64,000 nt of DNA from Ariolimax columbianus. Its lineage: Eukaryota > Mollusca > Gastropoda > Stylommatophora > Arionidae. Positions 10,101 through 20,039 of the stretch are shown piece after piece. The notes beneath the pieces were generated by a model. That model was not told the DNA's origin. It saw only the letters and a list, made by a program, of their open reading frames with translations, and ran no database searches. Location: NCBI GenBank assembly GCA_036924085.1, contig JAVGWX010000009.1, forward strand, positions 62,939,012 to 63,003,011, written 5' to 3'. Both the position numbers and the translations under genes were made by a program. The first letter of the stretch is position 1. Every line of letters starts with the position of its first letter.

Positions 10101-11949
10101 AGTTGCATGTCTCATTATCCCTGCATCCCCATCTCTTGAAGTTCTTCCTGCATCACAATACTTCAGTTAAGAGTCTATTTAGTTAGTGACTTCCATGTTG
10201 CATAAAACAAGTGGTGTCAGGCACAGACTCCTCCTGCAGTTCATTCCATTTTTTGATGGGACATTTTCTAGGACTAATCTGTAGGGGGGGGGGGGGGGGG
10301 GGGCTATGTTGACTGTAAGAAATGTTATCTAGATTTCAGTCTTGTGCATTGTATGTACCTGGTATTCAAACATAGGATGGCTTAGGTCATTTGCCTGATT
10401 CTCTCTTTCAATTTCTGATGCGACACTTCATCGTGTCGCCGGTGGTCCTGCGCTGATTATGGGTCTAATTACATAGGTCGAGCAATGTTCATACATCTTT
10501 TGTTTTCTTGGATGATGCTTGTTTGAAGTTTAAATGGTAAAAGAAAAAGAAACCTATGTGAGGCACAGACTTACATGATGTCTTTCGGATGAAAATCCAT
10601 GTTGGAATTGTGCACATAAAACCGCTTGAAATAGGCCAATGATGTTCCCTGTAAGATAAATAGATACAATGTGTTGGTTTCAAATTTCACTCATTGTCAG
10701 AAACAACAATCTGACGAGGACGTAGCATCAGGGTCAGGCACAATACACTGACCAAGACCACAATCTCTCTTCCATGTAGCATACCCTGGAAACAGGCTGT
10801 TTTCAAGGCAGCCTGGCTGACGAGACGTGAATCGATGTGATCCCATAGTTATGAGCGAGACATGATGATGCCAAGCATAGCACAACCGCCTGGAGGACCG
10901 TGGTCCACCTTCATCAGCATGCTCGGGATGAAAAGAAAGCTACTACAACCCGTCACTTAACGTCCTTTTCAGGGCACACAAAAAAGTAAACTTACTCATT
11001 AAACAACAACTCATTGTCGAATATTTGTTTTTATAAAACTGCCCCTAAAAAGGTATTGTATGTTTCAGGCACGAAGCCAGTCCTATGTCCAATCCTTCTT
11101 AGTCTCTTGTGACACGCCTTGGAGACCACAGTATTACTATTTCTGCTCCCCTTTTGGGAAGGAAGACTAATGTCTGGTCAGACAAAATATACTGATCAGA
11201 CATGGTAAAACATACTGGACAAGACCCCCACCTCTGCTTCCTTGTAGCCTTTCCTGGAAACAAAGTGTTTTCATGACAGCCTGACTAAAATGGTGAGGGA
11301 TAGACATGATCCCTGTAGTAGTGAGTGACATGCAAATGAAGCCAAGCATAGCACAGCCTCCGGGAGGACCCCGATCCACCTTCATCAGCACACTTGGGAT
11401 GTGATGAAAGCTACTGTAACCCACCATGTAATGTCTTTTTCAAGGCGCACAAAAGAGTAAGCCTACTCATTGTGGACATTCAAAACAACAATTGCTTCCC
11501 TTTTGAAGTCCTGGTAAAACATGGCTGCTTCATTATAGAACCTAAAAATATATCCAGTCGTGCACTGGATTGCAATCCTCAGGGCAGAAGATGAATGAGA
11601 AAATTAAAGAATACATGGTGGAAAAAACAGGAATAGGAAGCAAAAGAAACTGATGTTTCATATGTGAACCTCAATAAAAAAGGTATAAAACAGGAATTAA
11701 TGGAGAATGACAGTGAACAAAGCTTACAGATTGATAATATTAACTTACACCATATGATGACGTTCTCATATACTTTTGACAACATTAAATAAGAACAGAA
11801 ACATGCATAAAACATTCTTAACATACTATCACACATTTTGGCATTGGAGGCTGGAACTCAGCACAAAATTTGCGTAGAACAACTTCATACTGTCGACTAA
11901 GTATCCTCTCTTCTTGTGGTGTCAGGAAGTAGGCAGCAACTTCTTGATC
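1057..11949 (-). CDS. CCNH: Cyclin H gene, partial, five exons
   Basis: Five minus-strand exons (11827-11949, 10575-10648, 8254-8455, 4737-4844, 1057-1112) join in frame to 563 nt, about 187 residues of cyclin H. Cyclin H activates CDK7 in the CDK-activating kinase, a part of TFIIH acting in transcription and cell-cycle control in the nucleus. The recognisable core is the two cyclin boxes: the segment TSLAYFKRFYVHNSNMDFHP, then CVYLACKVEEF, VHNPFRPLEGFLID, EEFLERSLQSDACLIFSPSQ and IALAAVRFGATKEGISLE, in the order expected. Every junction has GT..AG and matching phase. The family is usually about 320 residues, so roughly 50 N-terminal and 80 C-terminal residues are missing. The last exon ends in phase 2 with a good donor, so coding continues, most likely left of the window. 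All introns hold transposons. No frameshift or stop is seen inside the exons, so the gene looks functional. Confidence 0.93.
1545..1618 (+). mobile_element. 3' stub of RNase H LINE
   Basis: GACAGCCTCAGGATGACCGC followed by GACGTCTGACAGCGTACG and (GAA)n is the 3' terminus of the RNase H LINE seen at 8954, 16196 and 62321. Only about 70 bp remain. Confidence 0.65.
1650..2304 (+). repeat. Family F repeat, left part (interrupted by mariner)
   Basis: The segment matches 9660-10400: shared blocks include ATGTGGATTGCCTT, AAGTGGTGTC, CTCCTGCA and TTTCAGTCTTGTGCA. The copy is cut at TA 2303-2304 by the mariner element and resumes at 3764. Confidence 0.7.
2311..2493 (+). repeat. Five tandem copies of the mariner terminal repeat
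   Basis: A 35-38-bp unit, TTTGTCATAAGTCTTTATCC plus TGACCATGAAGGTGG, occurs five times in a row at the left end of the mariner element. The right end has one copy (about 3726-3763). Confidence 0.93.
2500..3566 (-). pseudogene. Mariner transposase, frameshifted
   Basis: The intact N-terminal part (2943-3566, 207 residues) has a paired-like helix-turn-helix region, the linker motif WVPRLLT near residue 120 and the first catalytic aspartate in TVDETWVHHYDPE (D156). A frameshift falls at an A run near 2967-2978. The rest continues in other frames with HSNMVNGQYYADLL, a DN-x-P-x-HKA-like motif with the second aspartate, and PSDFF with the third. At least two frameshifts make it non-functional. 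The enzyme would cut and paste its own element at TA. Confidence 0.88.
3766..3850 (+). repeat. Family F repeat, right part
   Basis: Continuation of family F past the mariner: TTTGTCTATTTCTCTCTTTT and ATTTCTG correspond to GATTCTCTCTTTCAATTTCTG near 10400-10420. Confidence 0.6.
3853..4200 (-). repeat. Family B SINE, reverse
   Basis: Reverse-orientation family B copy: TCATTCTCAATCTCCC at the tail, TACAGCTTGACTG, GCCTGTTATCCAGGATCA, GTAGAAGGGTCTTGGCAG and TGCTGCTCAGCA. It lies in the CCNH intron between 1112 and 4737. Confidence 0.8.
4737..4844 (-). CDS. CCNH: CCNH exon, second cyclin box
   Basis: Exon of exactly 36 codons, phase 0 at both ends. The acceptor is a pyrimidine-rich CTTCTGCTGTCCACAG and the donor GTTTGA. 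It encodes THCKEIQNVERIRRPAEEFL and then ERSLQSDACLIFSPSQ, which aligns without gaps to the second cyclin box of cyclin H (..EN.E.LRK.A.DFL.R...TDA.L...PSQ). Confidence 0.93.
5189..5428 (-). pseudogene. piggyBac transposase C-terminal zinc-binding domain
   Basis: 79-codon frame containing ICVVCIEKHSRYN, then IWCSLCKKHLCVKQ and CWVDWHTK. The pattern C-x2-C ... C-x2-C-x4-C ... C-x3-H is the cysteine-rich domain at the end of piggyBac transposases, which binds the terminal repeats. The catalytic core is absent upstream. Confidence 0.82.
5526..5660 (-). pseudogene. piggyBac transposase N-terminal fragment
   Basis: 44 codons from ATG to TAA: MTAQQVIDTLVDSDSEE, then a Ser/Asp/Glu-rich stretch including RDTDSESSSDEEN. 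This acidic start is typical of piggyBac-like transposases. An alternative in-frame ATG upstream (5720) is separated from it by a stop. Confidence 0.7.
6330..6500 (-). repeat. Diverged family A fragment
   Basis: GGTTCTGCTGTGGTGCAACA, CTCAGTAAGTTCATCACTAT, TGTTTCCAGGAGG and GAGGTGGGGTCTTGAT match reverse family A copies, especially that at 55490-55690. Nothing else is recognised from 5906 to 7140 apart from a short family B-like stub (ATTTGTGCCTTTCGG, near 6560). Confidence 0.5.
7141..8205 (-). mobile_element. CR1-like LINE, internally deleted
   Basis: The 3' end TTAACTTAACGTCTTTATAC (reverse) is shared with four other copies. Coding remnants on the minus strand: 7532-7750 has the RT C-terminal motif LYKVLVRPRLRYCVHVWSLY, typical of CR1/L2-type RTs. 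Between about 7330 and 7450 lies the reverse of the FFSQRV..WN.LP tail. 7935-8201 has the segment after the endonuclease domain, with WESFKMVLGKLKEKCVPCW. The RT palm between them is missing. The element sits directly in the CCNH intron. Confidence 0.8.
8254..8455 (-). CDS. CCNH: CCNH exon, end of first cyclin box and linker
   Basis: Exon of 202 nt (phase 2 entry, phase 0 exit, donor GTAAGA). It encodes LTCVYLACKVEEFYVPIGQF, continues through LRGDRERFADAILSFELTLM and ends with NYNLTVHNPFRPLEGFLIDI plus K. The YLACKVEEF motif and the VHNPFRPLEGFLID motif are characteristic of cyclin H. A CR1-like LINE lies directly downstream in the intron. Confidence 0.96.
8484..9268 (-). mobile_element. RT LINE fragment split by a younger LINE
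   Basis: 8610-8807 encodes AMGPFEDLLATVKRRKFAWY, then a GRRRRDHPKKRW motif, the C-terminal part of an endonuclease/RT LINE also seen at 38.7-39.5 kb and 42.0-42.85 kb. The 3' end carries GGTCAGGTCATCCCG. Upstream, RTLILSIFLYACETW is interrupted at 8953 by another LINE and resumes at 9247, truncated at about 9268. Confidence 0.82.
8954..9246 (-). mobile_element. 5'-truncated RNase H LINE with 12-bp target duplication
   Basis: The insert starts with (CTT)n, the reverse of the LINE tail, and encodes the post-RNase H region (GHNRLRYHLFNKLKIGGTDE, then CTCGTGKMTAEHLLQNCPTY). GTACGCATTAAT flanks it on both sides (8942-8953 and 9247-9258). Confidence 0.92.
9310..9540 (+). mobile_element. LINE RT fragment
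   Basis: Frame with SRLFNTNVKLVLIYSSEAWH followed by VTKGITYRLQTF resembles the thumb region of endonuclease/RT LINEs (LFNTNVKSVLLYGCETW). Truncated at both ends. Confidence 0.6.
9640..10490 (+). repeat. Family F repeat split by a SINE B
   Basis: Family F runs 9640-9749 and resumes at 10057, ending near 10490. It includes a G20 run at 10284-10303. The intact ACATAGG at 10372-10378 is the counterpart of the mariner insertion site at 2303. Confidence 0.72.
9750..10056 (-). repeat. Family B SINE with 13-bp target duplication
   Basis: Reverse family B copy (TCTCAATCTCCTGCTACCAA ... CCTGTTATCCAGGATCACC ... GGTTCGCTGGCCCTG). GTTTGGGCAGATT occurs at 9737-9749 and again at 10057-10069, and the flanks join into a continuous family F. 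This shows that family B moves by target-primed reverse transcription. Confidence 0.92.
10575..10648 (-). CDS. CCNH: CCNH exon, first cyclin box (YFKRFY)
   Basis: Exon of 74 nt, entering in phase 0 and leaving in phase 2, with acceptor TTATCTTACAG and donor GTAAGT. It encodes GTSLAYFKRFYVHNSNMDFH, then PKDI. The YFKRFY-x-x-NS-x-M-x-x-HP motif is diagnostic for cyclin H. Confidence 0.95.
10690..11015 (+). repeat. Family A repeat
   Basis: GGAAACAGGCTGTTTTCAAG, GATGATGCCAAGCATAGCAC, AACCGCCTGGAGGACC and GTAAACTTACTCATT with a CAA tail. It lies between CCNH exons at 10648 and 11827. Confidence 0.8.
11155..11500 (+). repeat. Family A repeat
   Basis: Second family A copy in the same intron and orientation: GACTAATGTCTGGTCAGACA, GAAACAAAGTGTTTTCATGA, CCAAGCATAGCACAGCC and a final CAAAACAACAA. 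Confidence 0.8.
11827..11949 (-). CDS. CCNH: CCNH exon, start of first cyclin box
   Basis: Exon of 41 codons in phase 0 at both ends. The acceptor is CCACCTAG and the donor GTATGT. It encodes YFLTPQEERILSRQYEVVL followed by RKFCAEFQPPMPKCVI, which matches the cyclin H segment before the first cyclin-box helix (FLxPxEE...YE..L..FC..F.P.MP..V). The upstream exon or exons carrying the conserved N-terminal tryptophan motif were not located. Confidence 0.92.
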
Positions 11950-12177
11950 CTAGGTGGGTAAAAGTAATGGAGAAATGTAAGAATATGAAAGTAGAGCCTC
12001 TAACATTCACTTTGCAAATATTCTTTCTTTTGTAATTTCAGCCTTAAGGGATCTCTACATAAATATGGTTACATGCTAGCGACCTTGTCTGTCATGACAC
12101 AATTTTTGGCTTTGATCCTAAACCATGACATTTTCCAGTCCACCCAGCTGTAAATTGGTACCTGACCAAGTTGAGAG

Positions 12178-13010
12178 GTGCAAAGCGATGAGGAAAGGAA
12201 GTTGAAACCTAGTACAGCTATTAAATATATCACTTATACAAAATACCAGGACAGATCTTCTGATGAACTGTCTGATGATTGCGGGGAGGTTTGCTCAAAC
12301 TATGAAGCTGAAATCACTGCACTTGAAGCTGCTTTGTACCATCTGAGGGCAGTTTTTGATGCCTTTCCTTCAAAGGCCCAAAACATTGTTATTTTCACAG
12401 ATTCAATGTCAGCTCTTCAAGCATTAGAAGTTGCTGATCATTGAAGACCTGACCTTATCCAACTATCTCTAGACATTGACCACATTATCACTTCCAGTGC
12501 TGTCAAAATAGTTCTGCAGTGGATTCCTGGACACTCAAGCACACCTGGCAATGACAAGGCAGACAGACTAGCAAAGGACGGATCAAGAAAAGATCAGTCA
12601 CACACAGAGCAACATCTTTACAACAGATGGGCCATGGGAAACACGGGAAGGGAGGTCTACAGACATAAGGCAAGCCCCAGTTCAAATGACTGTAAATCAA
12701 CTCACAAGGAAGGATCAGAGCACCATTTTTCGACTGAGAACCAAACACATACCACTTAACAAGCAACTGAACAGAATTCAACCACAACATACTCCTGAGT
12801 GCTAGCTGTGTACACACCCATATAAAACCGGTGATCATCATCTCTTTGAGCACTCAGTGCTCAATGATTTTAGGAAAATGCTTTTTTCTCCGTGGCCAGA
12901 TACATGGAACACTTTGTATGGCACTAGACAACAGCTGATAAACACGTGCAGATATCATTAGATAATATTGGGCCGAAGGGCGAGAGCCTGGATCCATAAG
13001 AACAAGTCTA
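12178..13010 (+). mobile_element. RNase H LINE fragment
   Basis: The frame contains EAEITALEAALYHLRAVF, then IVIFTDSMSALQALE and, after a stop at 12442, IVLQWIPGHSSTPGND with KADRLAKDGS. These are the E, D and D catalytic motifs of LINE-type RNase H. Downstream coding is broken. The region from about 13010 to 13450 is comparatively GC-rich and probably 3' UTR of the same or another element. Confidence 0.8.
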
Positions 13011-13459
13011 TCACACTTGTTCCTCGATATGAGACTACATTTGGGGGGTAGGACAGGAGCATGTAAGGTGATAGCACCTCACGGCAAGAGGCAGTCACTT
13101 CCTTGCAAAAAAGGATGGCCTGGACCCTACTTGGTTCCCCCGTTCCTGTCTAACTCACGTATTGTTCCTAGAATCTGCTAACAAACAGCAGCGCCACCCC
13201 CCGGGCAACGGCTTTGACTGGCCGGCTAAACTACATGAGCAATCACTGAGGAAAACCAGGGCGCAAATCCTACCATGTATGGGAGGAGCACAACATCCCT
13301 GACTGACGCCCGCACAACGAGATGGAAAACTTGATCAAAGCCCGGATAGGGGAGATCCGATAGTCATGTAACACAGCTTTCCTATGAGAGACAACTCTGA
13401 ACCCAAACAACTGCTGCCCTGCAGGCAGGCTGGGGGTAGCCAAGGGCTAGGGAGGCGGC

Positions 13460-13567
13460 CCCGAACAAATGCATGCTGAAGTTGGATGCACTGGGCTACG
13501 GCGCATAACACAGTGCAACGCAGTACGTTTAATGATGACAGACACCAAAAAAAAAAAAAAAAAAAAG
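13460..13567 (+). repeat. SINE C 3' part with poly-A run
   Basis: AAATGCATGCTGAAGTTGGA continuing to TGCACTGGGCTACGGCGCAT matches the core and 3' part of the tRNA-derived SINE family C. It is followed by an A20 run (about 13547-13566) that looks like a retained poly-A tail. Confidence 0.6.
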
Positions 13568-13783
13568 ACTACATTTACCAATTACAATTTCACTGTAAAT
13601 ATAGCACTTCTTATTGTCCTCCTGTCTTTTACGGCTTATTTCTTTTTTCTGATCGAGAGTTTACTTGGACATTCATAACCTGAAGTGAGTCAACACACAA
13701 TAGGTCATAGAGAAATTTTAAACAAAAAAGAAGTATATCAATTGACTAAATAAAACAACAAAAACAGGATGCACATGTATTTG

Positions 13784-14280
13784 TTAATGGACTAGAAAAC
13801 ATACACTTTTATAGGAAATTAATCTTTCTCTTCGGCGTTCGTCCTGAAAAAGACATTGTGACGCTGTGTCATAGTTTACAGAGTTATCACTTTGCCGGAG
13901 TAGGATGTGTCGAGCCGAAAAGGTGCAAATATCGCAGCCAAGCTGCAAACTAGTGACACACTGCATTCCGTTCTTTGGACTATGTGCTGCTACTTGCAAA
14001 AACCTGTTCATTGCTCGGTAGCGGGAGATTGAGAACAAACGCAGAAGATAGCATTTGCTACAATATCACTGCCTTTCAGCTCGATACATCCAATTTCAGC
14101 AGACTTTTTCAGCACTGTGATCCCTATATCTTGACCAGACTACACTAGTGACGTCTGATTTCAGGGCTGCCATGTGTAGGTGGAACAATGGTAAGCTATG
14201 GTTTGCTGACCCTGATGCAAACAGTCAATTATGAGCCACTGGCTACTGTCAGCTCTTCTGTATCTTGACTCCAAAAATTA
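13784..14280. repeat. Tail-to-tail pair of family B SINEs
   Basis: A plus-strand family B copy ends at about 14045 (GCGGGAGATTGAGAACAAAC) and a reverse, more diverged copy runs about 14050-14280 (CAATATCACTGCC, GCTCGATACATCC, CTATGGTTTGCTGACCCTGA). Transcripts through both could form a long hairpin. Confidence 0.65.
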
Positions 14281-14869
14281 ATCTAAGATTTAGATTATTT
14301 TAATTTTTTGGGGCGTTTGCCTTATTTATCTATTGCCCAAGGCGTTTAACTGCAAATATATTTGTTTACTTCAAAATAAAAATGTAAAGAAACAAATGAA
14401 AATAAATCCTACTGTCATGTTTTTTCTTTGGCCATAGACGTACAATGTGTTTGACTCTGCTCTACATTTAGCTAGTTCTGTCTCGCCACTAAACAACCAG
14501 TGCTTGCCCTGAGAGCTTGATGCAAACATATTTGCTTGCCGACACGAAATCTGAAAATAAGGGTTTGAAATTATAAAAAGGGGTGCATAATTCAAAAGTT
14601 CAGAAATGGGATCAAGATGTTGAGTAGTGCAAAGAGCTGCAGAATCAGCGACCCAAAGCTGACTGCTAGCGTCATGTAGTTATAAGTGTGTTTGTATCAG
14701 ATTGTGGTGATATCTCATCTCTGTTGAAACATGTTACACAGTGAACTTTATTTACAGTTAGTACAAGTAACAACACATCAGTTCTAAGAATCTGTCTGTG
14801 AAATTCCTTATTCATGCCCTTTCGGCTCGAGGCGTTGAAGACAGGATGATATTGATAGGTCTAACATCA

Positions 14870-15170
14870 CCAACATGATTGCTGCGATAACATTTGCCTT
14901 GGATTGGCTTCGTTCGTTCCAAATCTCCTGCTACAAAGCCCTGACAGGTCTTTGCAAGTAGCAGAATCATTCAATAAGAATGTAGTCCAGAGAACGGAAT
15001 TCAATATCCATTAATATTGTGTCATAATTTACAGCTAACCTTTCGGTCCGACTTCAGCAGGCCTTTTTTGAGTAGCGGGCTCCGGTTAACCATCCTTTCC
15101 TCTTCGACCCCTTCTCCTTGACCTTAGCCAGTCTGCTCTGTTGCCGCCTGTTAGTGTTATTGATTTGGCT
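14870..15170 (-). repeat. Family B SINE, reverse
   Basis: TTGGCTTCGTTCGTTCCAAATC, AATGTAGTCCAGAGAACGGA, CTTTCGGTCCGACTTCAGCA and a terminal CCTGTTAG. The middle has a small insertion (AATTCAATATCCATTAA). From 15175 to 16110 no gene is supported; 15296-15330 matches the short family G repeat. Confidence 0.72.
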
Positions 15171-16111
15171 AACCTGGTCAATCAGCTGTTACTTTGATTT
15201 GAGGTAAGTCCAATTCCAGTCACTTTGACTAGTGAGAGCAATTTTGTAGCAACCACAATGGTTTTTAATTCTAACTGCAAATGTTAAATTAACATGATGA
15301 GGTTGCCAGACCCATGCACAACATTCTTTTGTCGCATGTTACGACATCGAACATGGTGGGAATATGTTAAATTTAAATGGGAGACTAAAATTAGTAAAAA
15401 CAAGCGATTGGATGGAGCGAATCATCACCGATATGACCGAAGATACCGCATACAGAGTTGCAATGAAGTGTAGGGTCTAATAATGAAATCAGAAACACTA
15501 CTTACTTATTAATTACTTTTACTTAAAACGTTATACTTACTTTAATTTACTGACTACACCGTTTAACTACTACACTACTTTCTAAGACTAAGAGTAAGAG
15601 TGAGTAACAGTAAGAAGACTACTACTTTACTTTACTACTTTATACGATAATATGTGGCCAGAGATGCCCAGTAAACATTTCAGTAATACAAATGTAGAAA
15701 TGTTTCACTAGCCTTTCAGTTCATATCTGTAGTCAGTGTAGTCTTGTCAATTTGACAGTGAAAACTTAACTCAGTCACCTGGAACACAATCAGGCAGGCC
15801 TACCACGTTAATAACTCCAATACCGAAGAGTGACTTATATTATCAAACCATGTACTAGTTATTTAAAAATTGAACTTTAACAGTAATCTGTGACAAATAA
15901 CAAGAAGGAAATCAAAGAAGACTCATGGGAAATATATATATAAAATCGGAGCCTATAAAACAGTCTAATTATATGTGATCTATAATTTGAGAAGATGACA
16001 CGAGAGTATAACTTTGAACTTTGACTGCAATCACTAATCAGCAATCTGCAATGATGGACCTCCCAACAATAATGCTGATTCTTGCCTTGAATCTTGATGT
16101 TCATCTCTTGA

Positions 16112-16160
16112 TGTTAACTTAACTTAACGTCTTCATACTGGTTTAGAGAAGATTATGTTG
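16112..16160 (-). mobile_element. CR1-like LINE 3' stub
   Basis: TTAACTTAACTTAACGTCTTCATACTGGTTTAGAAG-like sequence (here split into shorter matches) is the reverse of the CR1-like 3' end. Only about 50 bp remain. Confidence 0.6.
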
Positions 16161-16195
16161 ATCTCCCATTTATAGCTCTGTCTACCTCTTGTCCT

Positions 16196-17830
16196 TCTTC
16201 TTGTTCTTCATCGTACGCAGTCAGACAATAACCATTATTTTTTTCGAAAAAGGCAGCGGTCATCCATCCTGAGGCTGTCGACACTGCCATAGAGCTTGTC
16301 TATTGTTGCCACTGGTGATGGCCACATCTGCTCTCTCTGATCCTCGTATGTCGGGCAGTTTTGCAGCAAATGCTCAGCGGTCATTTTGCCGGTACCACAC
16401 GGGCATTCGTCGGTGCCACCTATCTTCAATTTGTTGAATAGGTGGTACCTCAGTCTATTGTGGCCAGTGCGAAGTCTGAAGACCACGACCTGCTCTCTTC
16501 TGTTCAACTGGTAATAGGCATCGTTTTTGGTGTAGCCAGTATGTTCGGTTTCCCATTTGGTCATGTATCTAGCTCTAATAAGTCGTTTTGACTTTTCGTA
16601 TGTCATACTAGTATCTGGTTGTGGTAGTTTTGCACCTTCTTTTGCCAGTTTGTCTGCCTCCTCGTTGCCTTGGATGTTGCAGTGAGGTGGAACCCACTGC
16701 ACCACTACCCTGTTTGGTGCGGACTGCTGGCATAGTTGACAGAGTACTGCTCTTAAATCATTAAGTTCAGTATTTTTCTGGCTTTTTAGTGCTGTGACTA
16801 CGGCCAGAGCATCTGTAAGCAGGACTATGTGGCTTTCATTCCTTTTACCTGTCACCATTTCTTCCACTGCCGCCCTCAGTGCCTCTGCCTCCGCTCTGAA
16901 ATTGCTTGTGTATTTTCCAGTAGCGAATGACAGTGTTATTTTTCTGCCATTTGGTAGGTTCAGAAATGCTCCTGCCCCTCCGTTCTGTGTTGTATTTGTT
17001 ATGGAACCGTCGGTGTATGCATGGGTCGGGTCCATGCTTGGGTAGTTTTCCGTTATGTAACTCAGGGTAGTATCTCTTCTTTCTTTTTCAGACTGGCAGT
17101 TTTTGTTTCCAATACCTGGTATATTTTCTACCACCTCTGGAAATACATGCAGCCTCCAGGTAGGTTTTCGTACAGTAGGGATGGGCTTTGGTGTTAGTGC
17201 GTTCATGGGGTTTTCGTGCATCGTTGCTTTGGCTATTTCTGCAAAGTTTCTTCGCTTTAGTTTCCCATTTCCGAAATTGTTTAGTCTCTGGTGCATTGGA
17301 TGGTCAGTCAGTCTTCGGAGTTTCTCTGATTGCAGTTGGGCTCTGCAGTCTCTTCTGTCGGTCATGGATTGCAGTTTTGTAATCTTTTCAAGTTCTACAA
17401 TTGGCGTTGACTTCATGCCTCCTGTTATAACTCTCATGGCTTGGTTTTGGAGTTTGCTAATTTTATCGAAGTTCGCCTTTGCTGCTGTTATTCATGCCGC
17501 AATGTCATACTCGAGAACTGGTCTCACTCTTCCAGTGTACAGTTTCTTACCTCTTGTCCGAATTTCAACCATTCCCTTCAATATTGTTTTCAGCAGTGTT
17601 GCGTGTATCTTTTTATGTCCAAAATATTTGATCTGCCTAATTTGTTTGTCTTAATTTGTTTGTCTTTCTCGGACTTTCTGTATTTCCCTTCCCATTCCTA
17701 TTCTCGTCATGATTTCTTAATTTGTTTGTTTTACTTTCCACGAAATGCGAACCCTTCATTTTGTATATTCACATTTCAAGGGCCTCTGTTTTGTCTTCTA
17801 ACTATTGTTGATCGCCCACGTTGCTTGAAT
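16196..17830 (-). mobile_element. RNase H LINE, longest copy in the window
   Basis: 3' end with (GAA)n and CGTACGCAGTCAGAC at 16196-16230. An open frame of 400 codons (16235-17437) carries the RNase H domain. Upstream, to about 17830, decayed sequence encodes the RT thumb (KKLYTGRVRPVLEYDIAA). The combination of RT plus RNase H in a non-LTR element fits the I superfamily; a mollusc relative, Nimbus, is known. It is 5'-truncated. Confidence 0.87.
16235..17437 (-). CDS. LINE RNase H domain, open frame
   Basis: 400-codon frame. The RNase H motifs are HAYTDGSITNT near residue 140, FRAEAEALRAAVEE near 180, IVLLTDALAVVTAL near 205 and QWVPPHCNIQGNEEADKLAK near 250. A C-terminal cysteine/histidine cluster follows: CPCGTGKMTAEHLLQNCPTY. 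RNase H removes the RNA strand during reverse transcription. The frame begins with the end of the RT thumb, so it is the C-terminal part of a longer ORF2. It is unusually well preserved compared with other copies here and suggests recent activity. Confidence 0.87.
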   Translation of the reverse strand: MRVITGGMKSTPIVELEKITKLQSMTDRRDCRAQLQSEKLRRLTDHPMHQRLNNFGNGKLKRRNFAEIAKATMHENPMNALTPKPIPTVRKPTWRLHVFPEVVENIPGIGNKNCQSEKERRDTTLSYITENYPSMDPTHAYTDGSITNTTQNGGAGAFLNLPNGRKITLSFATGKYTSNFRAEAEALRAAVEEMVTGKRNESHIVLLTDALAVVTALKSQKNTELNDLRAVLCQLCQQSAPNRVVVQWVPPHCNIQGNEEADKLAKEGAKLPQPDTSMTYEKSKRLIRARYMTKWETEHTGYTKNDAYYQLNRREQVVVFRLRTGHNRLRYHLFNKLKIGGTDECPCGTGKMTAEHLLQNCPTYEDQREQMWPSPVATIDKLYGSVDSLRMDDRCLFRKK

Positions 17831-18012
17831 TTTTAAAAGACATAATATTAATGGCAGCATTTTCCATTCTGATCTAAGGCCGAAGGTAACACACATTATT
17901 GCATCTAAAGTTTAAATAAATCTATAACTTTAGTCCATTATTTAAAAAAGTTAGAAGAAATATGTTTTCTTTTTTACATTTTAAAGAGAGAAATGGAACT
18001 AAGAAATTGATT

Positions 18013-18033
18013 GGGGGGGGGGGGGGGGGGGGG
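18013..18033 (+). repeat. G21 homopolymer
   Basis: An uninterrupted run of 21 G. A similar G20 run lies at 10284-10303. Long poly-G tracts are prone to slippage and assembly errors and can form quadruplexes. Confidence 0.95.
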
Positions 18034-18179
18034 ACTTTATGCCCTCTTAGCGTCTCCCATGGGTGCGCCTCTGTTCTATTTCTGTTCTTCCGTTCTTTGT
18101 TGTTTTCTTGTTCTATCTTGTGTGCTACTACTCTTGACTTGTCGCGTCGCAGAGAGGTGGTATCCGTAGAATTATGATT

Positions 18180-18540
18180 TCCGCTAGGTGAAGGCTTGCG
18201 CTGCCGACATCTTAAACTTTTGAAGTGTTATTTTGATCCCCACTATCCGAATATGTCGCAAAAAGGAAACTGTGTGGCTATAAAAATCAGGTCTTGGTTA
18301 TGTGGTTAGCGGAGCGGCGTAGATGGCGTCTAACAGGCTGCGGGTCTAGTTTGCTCTAATTTACATTCCACCAGTCCCCCCAAAAAAGCGATCGTATATT
18401 CCGAGGGATATCAACCTATTGGTAACAGCTACTGGAATTGACCTGACAAGTCACCAGCGGATTTTCGCCTGCCAAAAAATATGAAACAAAGGAGGCCACA
18501 CATCCACACAACGTCTAACGACACAATGCGAATGAAAATA

Positions 18541-18560
<20 letters not shown>
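18180..18560 (-). repeat. Family D repeat (microsatellite-ended)
   Basis: Read on the minus strand: TTGTTTCATATTTTTTGGCA, GGCGAAAATCCGCTGGTGAC, GACCCGCAGCCTGTTAG and TGCGACATATTCGG. It matches 54140-54400 and, in part, 49280-49320. One end runs straight into the GACA/GATA array at 18541-18786. Confidence 0.75.
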
Positions 18561-19870
<1,310 letters not shown>

Positions 19871-20039
19871 GCTTAAGGCCCTGAAACTTCATGATGTATG
19901 ATTTCGCTGCAGGTTGACCATTTTGTCAAATGTCCAAACAACTTTATTTGTTGTGCATCAAAAAGTAACTAACCGATGTAGCTCCTATCATATTTCTACG
20001 CGTGATGTTGTGAATTTGATCACGAATTGTCTTTCCTGC

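Noticed and set aside
12110..12178. Minus-strand reading WVDWKMSWFRIKAKNC, considered as an N-terminal CCNH exon.
   Set aside because: No convincing donor or start codon and only vague likeness to the conserved N-terminal motif; it adjoins an RNase H LINE.
15296..15475. 59-codon frame starting MMRLPDPCTTFF and ending in RRYRIQSCNEV, considered as the missing N-terminal exon of KLHDC10.
   Set aside because: Its first part matches the short family G repeat (4660, 48705, 58490), the possible donor GAAGTGTAG is poor, and similarity to KLHDC10 N-termini is limited to a few basic residues.
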